Shown here piece by piece: positions 8,725 to 18,056 of a DNA stretch of 64,000 bases (positions within the stretch are counted from its first letter, which is position 1; each line of letters opens with the position of its first letter). The position numbers and the translations under genes were made by a program. Under the pieces are notes generated by a model. The model searched no databases. It worked only from the letters and a program-made list of their open reading frames with translations, and was not told the origin of the DNA. Where the stretch lies: assembly GCF_041102575.1 (NCBI RefSeq), contig NZ_JBGCUE010000006.1, positions 62,001 to 126,000 of the forward strand, read 5' to 3'. This stretch comes from Tenuifilum sp. 4138str. Its GTDB lineage: Bacteria; Bacteroidota; Bacteroidia; Bacteroidales; Tenuifilaceae.

Positions 8725-9858
8725 ATGAACATCCAGATGTGCGACCTAAGGGGGCAGTACTTAAAGATAAAAAGTGAGATTGATGCTGCCATTCAGGAGG
8801 TAATTGACAGTACTGCTTTTATCAAGGGGAAGGAGGTAGGTCTGTTTCAGGAAGAACTTGCTTCCTATCTGGGCGTTAAGCATGTAATTGGCTGTGCCAA
8901 CGGAACCGATGCCCTTCAAATAGCACTTATGGCACTCGATTTAAAACCGGGCGATGAAGTTATCACGCCCGACTTTACTTTTATTGCCACGGTTGAGGTT
9001 GTAGCCCTTTTGGGGCTCACGCCAATACTTGTCGATGTTGATCCATCAACCTTTACTATCGATGCTAAAAGGTTAGAGGAAGCCATAACCCCAAAAACCA
9101 AAGCCATTATTCCTGTTCATCTTTTTGGCCAATGCGCCAACATGGATGAGATTATGCGTTTAGCTCAAAAGTATAACCTGTACGTTATTGAGGACACAGC
9201 ACAGGCATTGGGTGCCGATTATTTCCATTCCGATGGCCGAGTTTCAAAAGCAGGAACCATAGGAGCCGTTGGCACAACATCGTTTTTCCCTTCAAAAAAC
9301 TTAGGTTGCTATGGCGACGGAGGTGCTCTTTTTACCAATGATGATAGCTTGGCTAACGAGATACGTTCAATTGCCAACCATGGTATGAAGGTCAGGTATC
9401 ATCACGATAGGATTGGGGTGAACTCCCGTCTCGATACCATTCAGGCTGCCATTTTAAGGGTTAAGCTGAAGTACCTCGATTTTTATAATAAGGCTCGTAT
9501 TGAGGCTGCAAATGCCTACGATTCCGCGTTAAAACCTTGTAGCAAGATTATTACGCCGGCACGAGCTAAGTGGAGTAGCCATATCTTTCATCAGTACACA
9601 TTAAAGCTTAACAATGTTGATCGCGAAAGGCTACAAAAAGATTTGGCTGCCAAAGGTATTCCCACCATGGTTTACTACCCAATACCGTTGCATAAGCAAA
9701 AAGCTTTTGAACCCTACAGGGAGTTTAATTATGGGCGTTCGTTTCAGGTTTCCGATTTTCTATCAAGTTCTGTAATCTCGCTTCCCATGCATACCGAGCT
9801 ATCAGCCGATGTAATAAAATATATCACCGAAACTCTACTGGAGGCATTAAAAGATTAA
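8725..9858 (+). CDS. wbpE: WbpE/WlbC-type UDP-sugar 3-aminotransferase
   Basis: PLP-dependent DegT/DnrJ/EryC1-family transaminase expected to aminate UDP-2-acetamido-3-keto-glucuronate at C3. The 377-residue protein shows the fold-type I signatures: GTDALQIAL near residue 59, EDTAQALGAD for the PLP-ring contact, and the Schiff-base lysine K191 in FFPSKNLGCYGDGG. The function is assigned mainly from its neighbours: the next three genes are WbpD-, WbpB- and WbpA-like, the complete set that turns UDP-GlcNAc into UDP-GlcNAc(3NAc)A. The ATG immediately follows the heptad array. An alternative substrate is possible because DegT enzymes are hard to separate by sequence. Confidence 0.88.
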   Translation: MNIQMCDLRGQYLKIKSEIDAAIQEVIDSTAFIKGKEVGLFQEELASYLGVKHVIGCANGTDALQIALMALDLKPGDEVITPDFTFIATVEVVALLGLTPILVDVDPSTFTIDAKRLEEAITPKTKAIIPVHLFGQCANMDEIMRLAQKYNLYVIEDTAQALGADYFHSDGRVSKAGTIGAVGTTSFFPSKNLGCYGDGGALFTNDDSLANEIRSIANHGMKVRYHHDRIGVNSRLDTIQAAILRVKLKYLDFYNKARIEAANAYDSALKPCSKIITPARAKWSSHIFHQYTLKLNNVDRERLQKDLAAKGIPTMVYYPIPLHKQKAFEPYREFNYGRSFQVSDFLSSSVISLPMHTELSADVIKYITETLLEALKD

Positions 9859-9879
9859 TTTTGATAAATTTTTATTGTC

Positions 9880-10458
9880 ATGGAGAAAACCTACTTCGCC
9901 CACGAAACAGCAGTAATTGATGAAGGTTGCACAATAGGCAAGGGTACAAAAATATGGCACTTCAGCCATATAATGTCTGGCTGTGAGATAGGTGAAAGTT
10001 GCAATATTGGCCAAAACGTGGTTGTTTCCCCGGGAGTAAAATTAGGCCGAAATGTAAAGGTTCAGAACAATGTTTCCATTTATACGGGTGTAATTTGCGA
10101 GGATGATGTTTTTTTAGGCCCATCAATGGTGTTTACCAATGTAATAAACCCGCGTAGCGCCATTAACCGCAAGAGTGAGTATTTAACAACGCTGGTAAAG
10201 CGTAGCGCCACCATTGGAGCAAATGCAACCATAGTATGCGGCGTTACCCTTGGCGAGTTTTCCTTTGTTGGTGCCGGAGCAGTGGTGACTAAGGACGTAA
10301 AGCCTTACGCTCTGGTAGTTGGTAATCCAGCCCGACAAATAGGTTGGATGAGCGAGTATGGCCATCGTCTTGAGTTTAATAGCGATGGCGTTGCAGTTTG
10401 CCCTGAGAGTGGACAAAAGTATAAGCTTGAAAATAATCAGGTTTTTCGAATAGATTAG
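9880..10458 (+). CDS. wbpD: WbpD/WlbB-type N-acetyltransferase
   Basis: Left-handed beta-helix (hexapeptide repeat) acetyltransferase that would acetylate the 3-amino group of UDP-GlcNAc(3N)A using acetyl-CoA. The 192 residues show repeated [IV]GxxxxI hexads throughout ([24 protein letters not shown]), then the closing [18 protein letters not shown] motif. Length matches WbpD. It starts 21 bp after wbpE and ends 3 bp before wbpB. Confidence 0.9.
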   Translation: MEKTYFAHETAVIDEGCTIGKGTKIWHFSHIMSGCEIGESCNIGQNVVVSPGVKLGRNVKVQNNVSIYTGVICEDDVFLGPSMVFTNVINPRSAINRKSEYLTTLVKRSATIGANATIVCGVTLGEFSFVGAGAVVTKDVKPYALVVGNPARQIGWMSEYGHRLEFNSDGVAVCPESGQKYKLENNQVFRID

Positions 10459-10461
10459 GCA

Positions 10462-11409
10462 ATGAAGAATTTTGCACTTATTGGAGCAGCCGGATTTATT
10501 GCTCCTCGTCACCTTAAAGCAATTAAGGAAACCGGCAATAATTTGCTTGCAGCACTCGATAAGCACGACTGTGTAGGAATTATGGATAGCTACTTCCCTA
10601 AGGCTGACTTCTTTGTGGAATATGAACGATTCGATAGGCATATCGATAAGCTTAAGCGACAGGGCGTTAAGGTTGATTACGTTAGCATTTGCACTCCAAA
10701 CTACCTGCACGATTCGCATATCCGTTTTGCTTTACGACAGGGTGCTAACGCTATTTGCGAGAAACCAATCGTGCTGAATCCTTGGAATATTGAAGCCCTT
10801 GCTGAAATTGAAAAAGAAACCGGCAAACGCATTAGCACTATTCTTCAGCTCAGGCTGCATCCCACTATTATTGAGTTGAAGAAACAGATTGACAGTGCTC
10901 CAAAGGATAAGGTTTTTGATATCGATTTAACCTACATTACAAGCCGTGGACGTTGGTACTTTATTTCATGGAAGGGCGATACTCAGAAATCGGGTGGGGT
11001 TGCCACCAATATTGGTGTGCACTTTTTCGATATGCTTTCATGGATTTTTGGAAGTGTTAAGTCGAGCGTGGTGCATGTTTCCCGCCCCGACAAGGCTGCT
11101 GGATACATGGAACTCGAAAAGGCTCGCGTACGCTGGTTTTTAAGTGTTGACTATAACGATATTCCTGATAATATAAAGCAAAAAGGGCAGCGAACCTACC
11201 GTTCCATTCGCATTGCCGATAAGGAACTGGAGTTCAGCGAGGGGTTTACCGATTTGCATACTGCAAGCTACCGCGAAATTCTCGCAGGTAATAGCTTTGG
11301 CTTAAACGATGCCCGTTCTTCAATTGAAACTGTTTACACCATCCGTAATATGGTACCAGTAGGTTTAACCGGCGATTATCACCCATTTTGTAAAACATTA
11401 AACCTTTAA
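10462..11409 (+). CDS. wbpB: WbpB/WlbA-type UDP-GlcNAcA 3-dehydrogenase
   Basis: Gfo/Idh/MocA-family oxidoreductase of 315 residues that would oxidise UDP-N-acetylglucosaminuronate at C3 to the keto sugar used by WbpE. The N-terminus holds a Rossmann motif (GAAGFIAPRHLKAI); SICTPNYLHDSH and the catalytic-lysine motif CEKPIVLNP follow at about residues 75-115. The central part has the YITSRGRWYFISWKGD stretch I associate with WlbA. Spacing to wbpD and wbpA is 3 bp each, so it belongs to one operon. Confidence 0.9.
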   Translation: MKNFALIGAAGFIAPRHLKAIKETGNNLLAALDKHDCVGIMDSYFPKADFFVEYERFDRHIDKLKRQGVKVDYVSICTPNYLHDSHIRFALRQGANAICEKPIVLNPWNIEALAEIEKETGKRISTILQLRLHPTIIELKKQIDSAPKDKVFDIDLTYITSRGRWYFISWKGDTQKSGGVATNIGVHFFDMLSWIFGSVKSSVVHVSRPDKAAGYMELEKARVRWFLSVDYNDIPDNIKQKGQRTYRSIRIADKELEFSEGFTDLHTASYREILAGNSFGLNDARSSIETVYTIRNMVPVGLTGDYHPFCKTLNL

Positions 11410-11412
11410 AAA

Positions 11413-12705
11413 ATGTATAGCGAACTTGTTTCCAAAAAGGAAAAACTTGCAGTTATTGGTTTGGGTTACGTGGGGTTACCAATAGCACTGGAATTTGCCC
11501 GCAAACTCTCAGTTATTGGGTTCGATATTAAGCCCGATAGGGTTGAACTAATGAAGAAAGGCATCGACCCCAGTCGTGAGCTTGAACCTGAAGCATTTAA
11601 AGGTTGCGATATTGAGTTCACCTCAAATATCGACGATTTACGAAAGGCCAAGTTCTATGTGGTTGCAGTTCCAACCCCAATTGATGAGCACAACCTACCC
11701 GATTTAAAACCCCTTCTTGCAGCAACCCGATCAGTTGGACAAGTGCTTAAAAAAGGCGATTACGTAGTTTACGAGTCAACCGTTTACCCGGGCTGTACCG
11801 AGGAGGATTGCGTACCCTTGCTTGAAGAGCTATCGGGTTTAAAGTACATTCAGGATTTTAAGGTTGGCTTTTCGCCTGAGCGTATTAACCCCGGTGACAA
11901 GGAGCATACTTTGACAACCATTAAAAAGATAACTTCTGGTTGCGATGCCGAGTCGGCCGAGGAGATTGCTAAAACCTATGAGCTTATTATAAAGGCAGGT
12001 ATTCACCGTGCCAGTTCCATTAAGGTTGCTGAGGCCGCAAAGATTATTGAGAACACCCAACGCGATATCAATATTGCCTTTATGAATGAGCTTTCCATCA
12101 TTTTTAACCGTATGGGTATTAACACCTACGAAGTACTTGAAGCGGCCGGTACAAAATGGAATTTTCTAAAGTTTTTCCCGGGATTGGTGGGTGGTCATTG
12201 TATTGGTGTTGACCCCTACTATCTGGTTTACAAGGCTAAAGAGCTTGGCTATCACCCTCAAATTATTACTGCTGGCCGTTTCATTAACGACTCCATGGGT
12301 GGTTACGTGGCAAAGCAGACCGTAAAGAAAATTATAGCTGCCGATAAAAACCCAAAAGAGTCGCGCGTGCTCGTTTTGGGTGTTACATTCAAGGAAAATG
12401 TAAGCGATATCCGTAACTCAAAGGTGGTTGATATTTACAACGAGCTAAAATCGTTCGGTATTCAGAATATCGATGTGGTTGACCCCTATGCCGACAGCCA
12501 CGAGGTGAAGGAAGAATACGGTTTCGATATGGCTTCTGCCCCAAATGGTAAGTACGACGCCATAATTGTTGCCGTTAGCCATAACCAGTACATCAACCTT
12601 AACGAGGAATGGTTTAAAAACCTTGCAAACCCTGCATGTGTTTTTGTTGATGTTAAGGGCATTTACAGGGGGAAAATACATAATTTAACATACTGGAGCC
12701 TCTAA
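11413..12705 (+). CDS. wbpA: UDP-N-acetyl-D-glucosamine 6-dehydrogenase (WbpA-type)
   Basis: Oxidises UDP-GlcNAc to UDP-GlcNAc-uronate, the first step for the WbpB/E/D enzymes. The 430-residue protein has the NAD motif GLGYVGLPIALEFA (from residue 17), PTPIDEHNLPDL, and the catalytic cysteine C263 in GGHCIGVDPYYL. These features place it in the WbpA/TviB branch rather than with UDP-glucose dehydrogenases. It is last of the four-gene group and is followed by a weak terminator-like hairpin at 12732-12750. Confidence 0.93.
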   Translation: MYSELVSKKEKLAVIGLGYVGLPIALEFARKLSVIGFDIKPDRVELMKKGIDPSRELEPEAFKGCDIEFTSNIDDLRKAKFYVVAVPTPIDEHNLPDLKPLLAATRSVGQVLKKGDYVVYESTVYPGCTEEDCVPLLEELSGLKYIQDFKVGFSPERINPGDKEHTLTTIKKITSGCDAESAEEIAKTYELIIKAGIHRASSIKVAEAAKIIENTQRDINIAFMNELSIIFNRMGINTYEVLEAAGTKWNFLKFFPGLVGGHCIGVDPYYLVYKAKELGYHPQIITAGRFINDSMGGYVAKQTVKKIIAADKNPKESRVLVLGVTFKENVSDIRNSKVVDIYNELKSFGIQNIDVVDPYADSHEVKEEYGFDMASAPNGKYDAIIVAVSHNQYINLNEEWFKNLANPACVFVDVKGIYRGKIHNLTYWSL

Positions 12706-12731
12706 AACTTACTTTTGATTATCAAAAAATT

Positions 12732-12750
12732 AAGCCCCTAAATGGGGCTT
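12732..12750 (+). terminator. hairpin after wbpA
   Basis: AAGCCCC (12732-12738) and GGGGCTT (12744-12750) pair across a 5-base loop, 27 bases after the wbpA stop. The following TGTTT is a poor T-tract, so termination may be partial. Confidence 0.55.
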
Positions 12751-13056
12751 TGTTTATATTTAGTGACTTTTTTTATGATCTTGTTTCCCTTATTTATATT
12801 ATTTTCGTGGAATAATTCCTGGTAGGTCATCCCCCTTGGGTGTGACTGACTGGGCGAAGCTGTAAAGTCGTTAAACGTGAACCGTTAAAAGTTAAATGCT
12901 ATAATCCTTTACATCTCTTCACATCATTTTTTTATTCATAAATCATAAATCTTGAATCTTAAATCTTAAATCTTAAATCTTAAATCTTAAATCTTAAATC
13001 TTAAATTGTTATCCTTGAACCTTAAACCTTGAACCTTAAACCTTAAACCTTAAGCT
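12751..13056 (+). repeat. gene-free stretch ending in heptad arrays before ugd
   Basis: The wbpA-ugd gap (351 bp) has no reading frame. Bases 12751-12940 show no recognised feature apart from short GC-rich patches near 12820-12855. From about 12942 there is a 7-bp array of AATCTTA-type units (to about 13008), then AACCTTG/AACCTTA units (13014-13054) ending directly at the ugd ATG. This repeats the layout ahead of wbpE. Confidence 0.9.
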
Positions 13057-14442
13057 ATGGTAAAAAACATCTGCTGCATTGGCGCTGGTTATGTGGGCGG
13101 TCCCACAATGGCTGTTATAGCCCTGAAGAACCCCAATATTAAAGTTAATGTTGTTGATATCAATGCTGAACGCATAGCAGCATGGAATACCGATGAGTTG
13201 CCAGTTTATGAGCCCGGTTTGCTGGAGGTGGTTAAGCAGGCACGCGGTCGTAACCTATTCTTCGATACCGACATCGAGAAAGGCATCCGTGAGGCCGATA
13301 TGATATTCATTAGCGTTAATACTCCCACCAAAACCTTTGGGGTAGGTAAGGGCAGGGCAGCCGATTTACGATACGTTGAACTCTGCGCCCGCCAGATTGC
13401 CGAAGTTGCCACTACCGATAAGATTGTGGTTGAAAAGTCAACCCTTCCGGTTCGTACTGCTCAGGCCATAAAAACCATACTCTCCGAAACAGGGAATAAG
13501 GTTAAATTTCAGGTGCTTTCAAACCCTGAGTTTTTAGCAGAAGGGACAGCCATTAAGGATTTGCTTGAACCCGACAGGGTACTAATTGGCGGCGATCAAA
13601 CCCCAGAGGGGCTTGCAGCCATTGAGGAGTTAACGCAGGTGTACGCCAGTTGGGTGCCCCGTGAACGCATAATACAGACCCGTTTGTGGTCGTCGGAGCT
13701 TTCAAAGCTTACAGCTAACGCTTTCCTTGCTCAACGTATCTCATCAATAAACAGCATTTCTGCTCTATGCGAAGCAACAGGGGCCGATGTGGATGAGGTG
13801 GCCTACGCCATTGGAACCGATTCCCGTATTGGTCCCAAGTTCCTCAAAGCCTCGGTTGGGTTTGGTGGTTCTTGCTTCCAGAAGGATATTCTAAACCTGG
13901 TTTACCTTTGCGAATACTTTGGTTTGCCTGAGGTGGCGCGTTACTGGGAACAGGTTATTTTACTTAACGATTACCAAAAACTCCGCTTTGCGCAGAATAT
14001 CATTCACACCCTATTTAATACTGTTAGCGGCAAAAAGATTGCCATGCTTGGCTGGGCATTTAAGAAGGACACTAACGATACCCGCGAGAGCGCAGCTATT
14101 TATGTAGCTGATCATCTACTCAGCGACATGGCAAATATTTGGGTTTACGATCCCAAAGTGCCCGCAAAGAGCATGTATGCCGATTTGGATTACCTGGGAA
14201 CCCGGTCACCGGAGGAGAACCGCAAGCACCTAACGGTAGTTAGCGACCCCTACGAAGCCTGCAAGAATGCCCATGCCATTGCCATTATCACCGAGTGGGA
14301 CGAGTTCAAAACCTACGATTGGCAGCGCATATACGATAACATGATGAAACCCGCCTTTATCTTTGATGGCCGCAATATCCTCGATCATAAAAAGCTTATG
14401 GAAATAGGGTTTAAGGTAAAAGCGATAGGAAAGAGTTATTAG
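13057..14442 (+). CDS. ugd: UDP-glucose 6-dehydrogenase
   Basis: NAD-dependent oxidation of UDP-glucose to UDP-glucuronate, feeding the UDP-GlcA 4-epimerase encoded at 15029. The 461-residue protein resembles the eukaryote-type [18 protein letters not shown] near the N-terminus, [17 protein letters not shown], and the catalytic cysteine C273 in [11 protein letters not shown]. It is distinct from the WbpA-type enzyme upstream. It sits between two heptad arrays, which suggests a separate transcription unit. Confidence 0.95.
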   Translation: MVKNICCIGAGYVGGPTMAVIALKNPNIKVNVVDINAERIAAWNTDELPVYEPGLLEVVKQARGRNLFFDTDIEKGIREADMIFISVNTPTKTFGVGKGRAADLRYVELCARQIAEVATTDKIVVEKSTLPVRTAQAIKTILSETGNKVKFQVLSNPEFLAEGTAIKDLLEPDRVLIGGDQTPEGLAAIEELTQVYASWVPRERIIQTRLWSSELSKLTANAFLAQRISSINSISALCEATGADVDEVAYAIGTDSRIGPKFLKASVGFGGSCFQKDILNLVYLCEYFGLPEVARYWEQVILLNDYQKLRFAQNIIHTLFNTVSGKKIAMLGWAFKKDTNDTRESAAIYVADHLLSDMANIWVYDPKVPAKSMYADLDYLGTRSPEENRKHLTVVSDPYEACKNAHAIAIITEWDEFKTYDWQRIYDNMMKPAFIFDGRNILDHKKLMEIGFKVKAIGKSY

Positions 14443-14480
14443 TTCAAGGTTCAAAGTTTAAGGTTTTGAACTCACAGAAT
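14443..14480 (-). repeat. short inverted heptad array after ugd
   Basis: Bases 14443-14475 contain TTCAAGG, TTCAAAG and TTTAAGG units, the reverse complement of the CCTTGAA/CCTTAAA heptads found at 14883-15025. The 14495 gene therefore lies between inverted copies. Confidence 0.7.
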
Positions 14481-14494
14481 TATAATGATTAATA

Positions 14495-14905
14495 ATGATG
14501 ATTGAACAATTTGAAGATTTGGATATATGGAAGGAAGCAAGAGAATTATGCATACACATTAAAGAGATATGTGAGAATAGTAAATTTTCAAAAGATTATA
14601 CATTAAAAAATCAAATACTTTCATCAAGCGGATCAATAATGGACAACATAGCTGAAGGATTTGAACGAGGAGGAAATAAAGAATTTATTCAGTTCTTGTT
14701 TATTGCAAAAGGCTCTTGCGGTGAAACTCGTTCCCAGTTATATCGAGCTAAAGATTTTGGATATGTTTCTGTTGAAAAAAGTGAAGAATTGATAAAAACT
14801 ACTTCAATTTTAAGTAAAAAGATATCTGCATTAATTAACTACCTAAAAAGATCTAGTTTAAAGGGAGCTAAATTTAAAAATAATAACCTAAAACCCAAAC
14901 CTTGA
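14495..14905 (+). CDS. four-helix bundle protein (23S rRNA IVP family)
   Basis: A 136-residue protein of the S23/IVP four-helix bundle family, first found in intervening sequences of 23S rRNA genes; the function is unknown. Seen here are the family hallmarks FEDLDIWKEARELC at the start, then SSGSIMDNIAEGFERGGNKEF and KGSCGETRSQLYRAKDFGY. The last residues (NNLKPKP) are encoded by the start of the heptad array, so the C-terminus has been shaped by the repeat. It is not inside an rRNA gene. Flanking heptad arrays in opposite orientation and AT-rich codon use suggest it was inserted between ugd and the epimerase. Confidence 0.85.
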   Translation: MMIEQFEDLDIWKEARELCIHIKEICENSKFSKDYTLKNQILSSSGSIMDNIAEGFERGGNKEFIQFLFIAKGSCGETRSQLYRAKDFGYVSVEKSEELIKTTSILSKKISALINYLKRSSLKGAKFKNNNLKPKP

Positions 14906-15028
14906 ACCTTAAACCTTAAACCTTAAACCTTAAACCTTAAACCTTAAACCTTGAACCTTAAACCTTAAACCTTAAACCTTAAACCTTGAACCTTAAACCT
15001 TAAACCTTGAACTTTAAACCTTTGAATC
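14883..15028 (+). repeat. heptad array CCTTRAA before UDP-GlcA epimerase
   Basis: About nineteen units of AACCTTA/AACCTTG, first overlapping the 3' end of the four-helix bundle gene and ending at the ATG at 15029. The last few units are degenerate (GAACTTT, AAACCTTTG). Confidence 0.93.
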
Positions 15029-16078
15029 ATGAAACTCCTCCTCACTGGTACAGCTGGTTTTATTGGTTTTCACCTTGCCAAACGCTTGCTTGAGCGTGGC
15101 GACGAAGTGATAGGCCTCGATTGTATTAACGATTACTACGATATTAACCTGAAATACTCAAGGTTAGAAATTACGGGCATCGACCGTAGTAAAATTGAGT
15201 ATGGCAAATTTGTGCAAAGCACAAAATACCCAAATTACAGGTTTATCCAGCTAAAGCTTGAGGATAGGGAAGCCATACTTAACCTTTTTGCTCAGGAAAA
15301 GTTCGATAAGGTTTGCAACCTGGCTGCCCAGGCTGGCGTAAGATATAGCCTACAGAACCCTTTCACCTACATAGACAGTAATATTAACGGCTTTCTGAAT
15401 ATACTGGAGGGATGTCGCTATAATGGAGTAAAACATCTAGCCTATGCCAGTAGTTCAAGTGTTTATGGGCTGAATGAAACCATGCCCTTTTCCGTCCATC
15501 ACAATGTTGACCACCCCATAAGCCTGTACGCTGCAAGTAAGAAAAGCAACGAGCTTATGGCGCATACCTATAGCTACCTTTATGGCATTCCAACAACTGG
15601 TTTACGGTTCTTTACCGTTTACGGCCCATGGGGCCGGCCCGATATGGCGCTATTCCTATTTACCAAAGCCATACTTGAGGACAAGCCCATTGATGTTTAC
15701 AACAATGGCAACATGCAACGCGACTTTACCTATATCGACGATATAGTTGAGGGAATTGTACGTGTAATAGACAACCCACCCAGGGGTAATCCTGAATGGA
15801 CTGGCGCCAATCCCGATCCCGGAACCTCAATAGCACCATACAGGGTGTATAACATTGGCAACAGCAGTCCGGTAAGGCTTATGGACTTCATTGAGGCCAT
15901 TGAGGAGGCCTTAGGCCAGAAGGCTATCAAGAACTTCCTTCCCCTCCAGGCCGGTGATGTCCCAGCCACCTGGGCCGATGTTTCCGACCTAGAGAAAGAC
16001 CTGGGCTATAAACCCAATACCGATATTCGGTTTGGGGTTAAGAGGTTTGTGGAGTGGTATTTAACTTTTATGTATTAA
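15029..16078 (+). CDS. UDP-glucuronate 4-epimerase
   Basis: Extended SDR enzyme that interconverts UDP-GlcA and UDP-GalA. The 349-residue protein has [14 protein letters not shown] for NAD binding, the catalytic pair Y167/K171 in YAASKKSNE, and the substrate-loop features [12 protein letters not shown] and [18 protein letters not shown] that I associate with CapI/LpsL-type UDP-GlcA epimerases. Ugd upstream supplies its substrate. After this gene base composition falls sharply, marking the start of an AT-rich, strain-specific block. Confidence 0.92.
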   Translation: MKLLLTGTAGFIGFHLAKRLLERGDEVIGLDCINDYYDINLKYSRLEITGIDRSKIEYGKFVQSTKYPNYRFIQLKLEDREAILNLFAQEKFDKVCNLAAQAGVRYSLQNPFTYIDSNINGFLNILEGCRYNGVKHLAYASSSSVYGLNETMPFSVHHNVDHPISLYAASKKSNELMAHTYSYLYGIPTTGLRFFTVYGPWGRPDMALFLFTKAILEDKPIDVYNNGNMQRDFTYIDDIVEGIVRVIDNPPRGNPEWTGANPDPGTSIAPYRVYNIGNSSPVRLMDFIEAIEEALGQKAIKNFLPLQAGDVPATWADVSDLEKDLGYKPNTDIRFGVKRFVEWYLTFMY

Positions 16079-16178
16079 ATTTTTTAAATATTCATAAGAG
16101 ATGGAAGATGCATGTATTTGCTTATCAAAATTAAGATGTGAATTTCGAAAAAATTAAAATTGACTAAATTTAAATAAC

Positions 16179-17447
16179 ATGAAATTTAATATTAGACTTT
16201 TCAAACTAGATACAAATTCAATATTTAAAAGTTTTTTTAGTGTATTTATATTTAATTTAATATCTGCATTTTTGGGTTTTATGTTAAATATTATACTTGC
16301 AAGATATTTCGATGTAGAAACATATGGTAATATTTCTTATTTTATTGCGTCTTTTCTTGTCTTATATACTATATTTGAGTTCGGTTTTGGAAATACTTTA
16401 GTGATTTTAAAAAGTAAATACGAAAATAATTTAAAAAATTATGTAAATGATACAATTAATACACATTTCCTAATATTTTCATTAATATTATTGATTTTCA
16501 CTGAATTGATAATTCAATTATTTGGGGAACAATTAAAATTACAAATTTATGAATCGAGAATACTAATAACATCTTCATTTATTTTTGCTTTATATAATTA
16601 TTTAATTTCTATTTATCAAGCTGATGGAAAATGGATGAGGTATAACTATTTTAATTTGTTAAGTAATTTTTTAAAATTTTTTATTTTCATAATAGTAATT
16701 TTTTTATATTCAAATATCTTTGATATTAATTTTACTTTCAAATTATTTACTAGAACATATTTAGTTTACACTTTAATATTATTTTTGGTTACACTTTATT
16801 TTATATATCCGCATATTCATTTTAAAGGAATAAAATTACATTTCCCATTATATAAAACGTTGATACCCCTTGGAATTACTAACTTAATTGTAATTTTAGC
16901 TATGAGAGTTGACAATTTTATTATACTTCATAAGTTAGACAATTATCAACTAGGAATTTATTCTGCAGCAAATTCATTTGCATTATTTTTTCCAATAATT
17001 ACAGGATCTCTAATGAAAGTTCTATTAAGAGAGTCTGCAAACCAAGGAATAAATTATTTAAAAAAAATAATTGATATCCAAAAAAAATATTTTATCCATT
17101 TAATAATATTTATTATTATTATAATTTTTACAAGCAAGTATTTAATTATATTTTTTTTTGGAAGTAAATATTTATATTCAATTCCAATTTTTCAAGTTTT
17201 AAGCATAGTTTATATTGGTGGTGTTTTTTTTACACCTCTAGAAAGTTATTTTTTTAGCAATCATCAAACATTAATAATGTTAATAAGAATATTACAATTA
17301 TTAATAATTATAATTTTTGGCTTCTTATTAATTGACTTGTTTGGATTAATTGGAATGGCAATAGCAATTGTTCTAAGCAGAATAATCGCATGGTTTTACT
17401 TTACAATAAAGTCAAAAAAAGTAATATTCAAATTATCAATTAAATGA
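16179..17447 (+). CDS. Wzx-type polysaccharide flippase (locus A)
   Basis: Polytopic inner-membrane protein (422 residues, about 12 predicted hydrophobic segments) of the MOP/PST flippase superfamily, which moves undecaprenyl-linked repeat units to the periplasmic side. The N-terminal layout (a first helix, then LARYFDVETYGNISYFI) and the late LIDLFGLIGMAIAIVLSRI segment are typical. Codon use is extremely AT-rich compared with the upstream sugar genes, suggesting recent acquisition together with the genes up to about 23.6 kb. Confidence 0.85.
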   Translation: MKFNIRLFKLDTNSIFKSFFSVFIFNLISAFLGFMLNIILARYFDVETYGNISYFIASFLVLYTIFEFGFGNTLVILKSKYENNLKNYVNDTINTHFLIFSLILLIFTELIIQLFGEQLKLQIYESRILITSSFIFALYNYLISIYQADGKWMRYNYFNLLSNFLKFFIFIIVIFLYSNIFDINFTFKLFTRTYLVYTLILFLVTLYFIYPHIHFKGIKLHFPLYKTLIPLGITNLIVILAMRVDNFIILHKLDNYQLGIYSAANSFALFFPIITGSLMKVLLRESANQGINYLKKIIDIQKKYFIHLIIFIIIIIFTSKYLIIFFFGSKYLYSIPIFQVLSIVYIGGVFFTPLESYFFSNHQTLIMLIRILQLLIIIIFGFLLIDLFGLIGMAIAIVLSRIIAWFYFTIKSKKVIFKLSIK

Positions 17448-17472
17448 ATTAATAATTGAATTCTTTAATTTG

Positions 17473-17505
17473 TTTTTGAAAGAATTGAAATAAATACTAA
17501 GTTTA
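17473..17505 (+). promoter_or_regulatory. possible promoter before the acetyltransferase
   Basis: TTTTTG ending at 17478 and TAAGTTTA at 17498-17505 are 19 bases apart; the -7 element differs from TAnnTTTG at one base. In such AT-rich DNA this can occur by chance. Confidence 0.3.
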
Positions 17506-17543
17506 GATATTAATATTTATAAACCAAATTAAATTATTTTAGA

Positions 17544-18056
17544 ATGAAAATATTACCAATTTTAAATAGTTATTTTGTAAGATATAAATTACAAAATAAT
17601 AATAAAGGTGTAGTAATTAAGCACGGATTTAATGCAGAGTTTATTGAAAATATAATTTTTAAAGGGACTTGTTATGTTGGACCAAATGCCTATTGGTCTG
17701 CTAAAGGAGGAATAGAAATAGGGAATAATGTAATTTTTGGACCTAGATCAATTATATGGACTTATAACCATAATTATATGTCTAGTGAATTTATACCATA
17801 CGGTGGAGAAGATATTTTAGGTAAAGTAATTATTGAAGACAATGTATGGATAGGTATAAATTCAATAATACTTCCAAATGTTACTGTTGGAGAGGGTGCA
17901 ATTATTGGTGCAAATACTGTTGTAACAAAAAACGTTCCTAAATTAGCAATTGTAGGTGGAAACCCTTTTCGAATTATAAAATATAGAGATAAAGATTTAT
18001 ACTATAAATTAAAATCAGAGAAAAAATTTTACCTTAATTATAAATATAATATTTAA
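17544..18056 (+). CDS. hexapeptide-repeat acetyltransferase
   Basis: 170-residue left-handed beta-helix acyltransferase of the WcaF/maltose-acetyltransferase type, likely O-acetylating a sugar of the locus-A polysaccharide. It shows IGNNVIFGPRSIIWTYNHN, with the His typical of the active site, then VIIEDNVWIGINSIILPNV, IIGANTVVTKNV and VGGNPFRII. The usual N-terminal extension of sugar O-acetyltransferases is short. A 504-bp gene-free gap follows it. Confidence 0.85.
   Translation: MKILPILNSYFVRYKLQNNNKGVVIKHGFNAEFIENIIFKGTCYVGPNAYWSAKGGIEIGNNVIFGPRSIIWTYNHNYMSSEFIPYGGEDILGKVIIEDNVWIGINSIILPNVTVGEGAIIGANTVVTKNVPKLAIVGGNPFRIIKYRDKDLYYKLKSEKKFYLNYKYNI

Noticed and set aside
10183-10719. 178-codon minus-strand frame across wbpD/wbpB
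   Set aside because: Antisense shadow of two clearly recognised genes; composition is low-complexity and it has no family resemblance.
14495-14905. An rRNA intervening sequence, because the protein is IVP-like
   Set aside because: No 23S rRNA sequence surrounds it; it is a free-standing gene.
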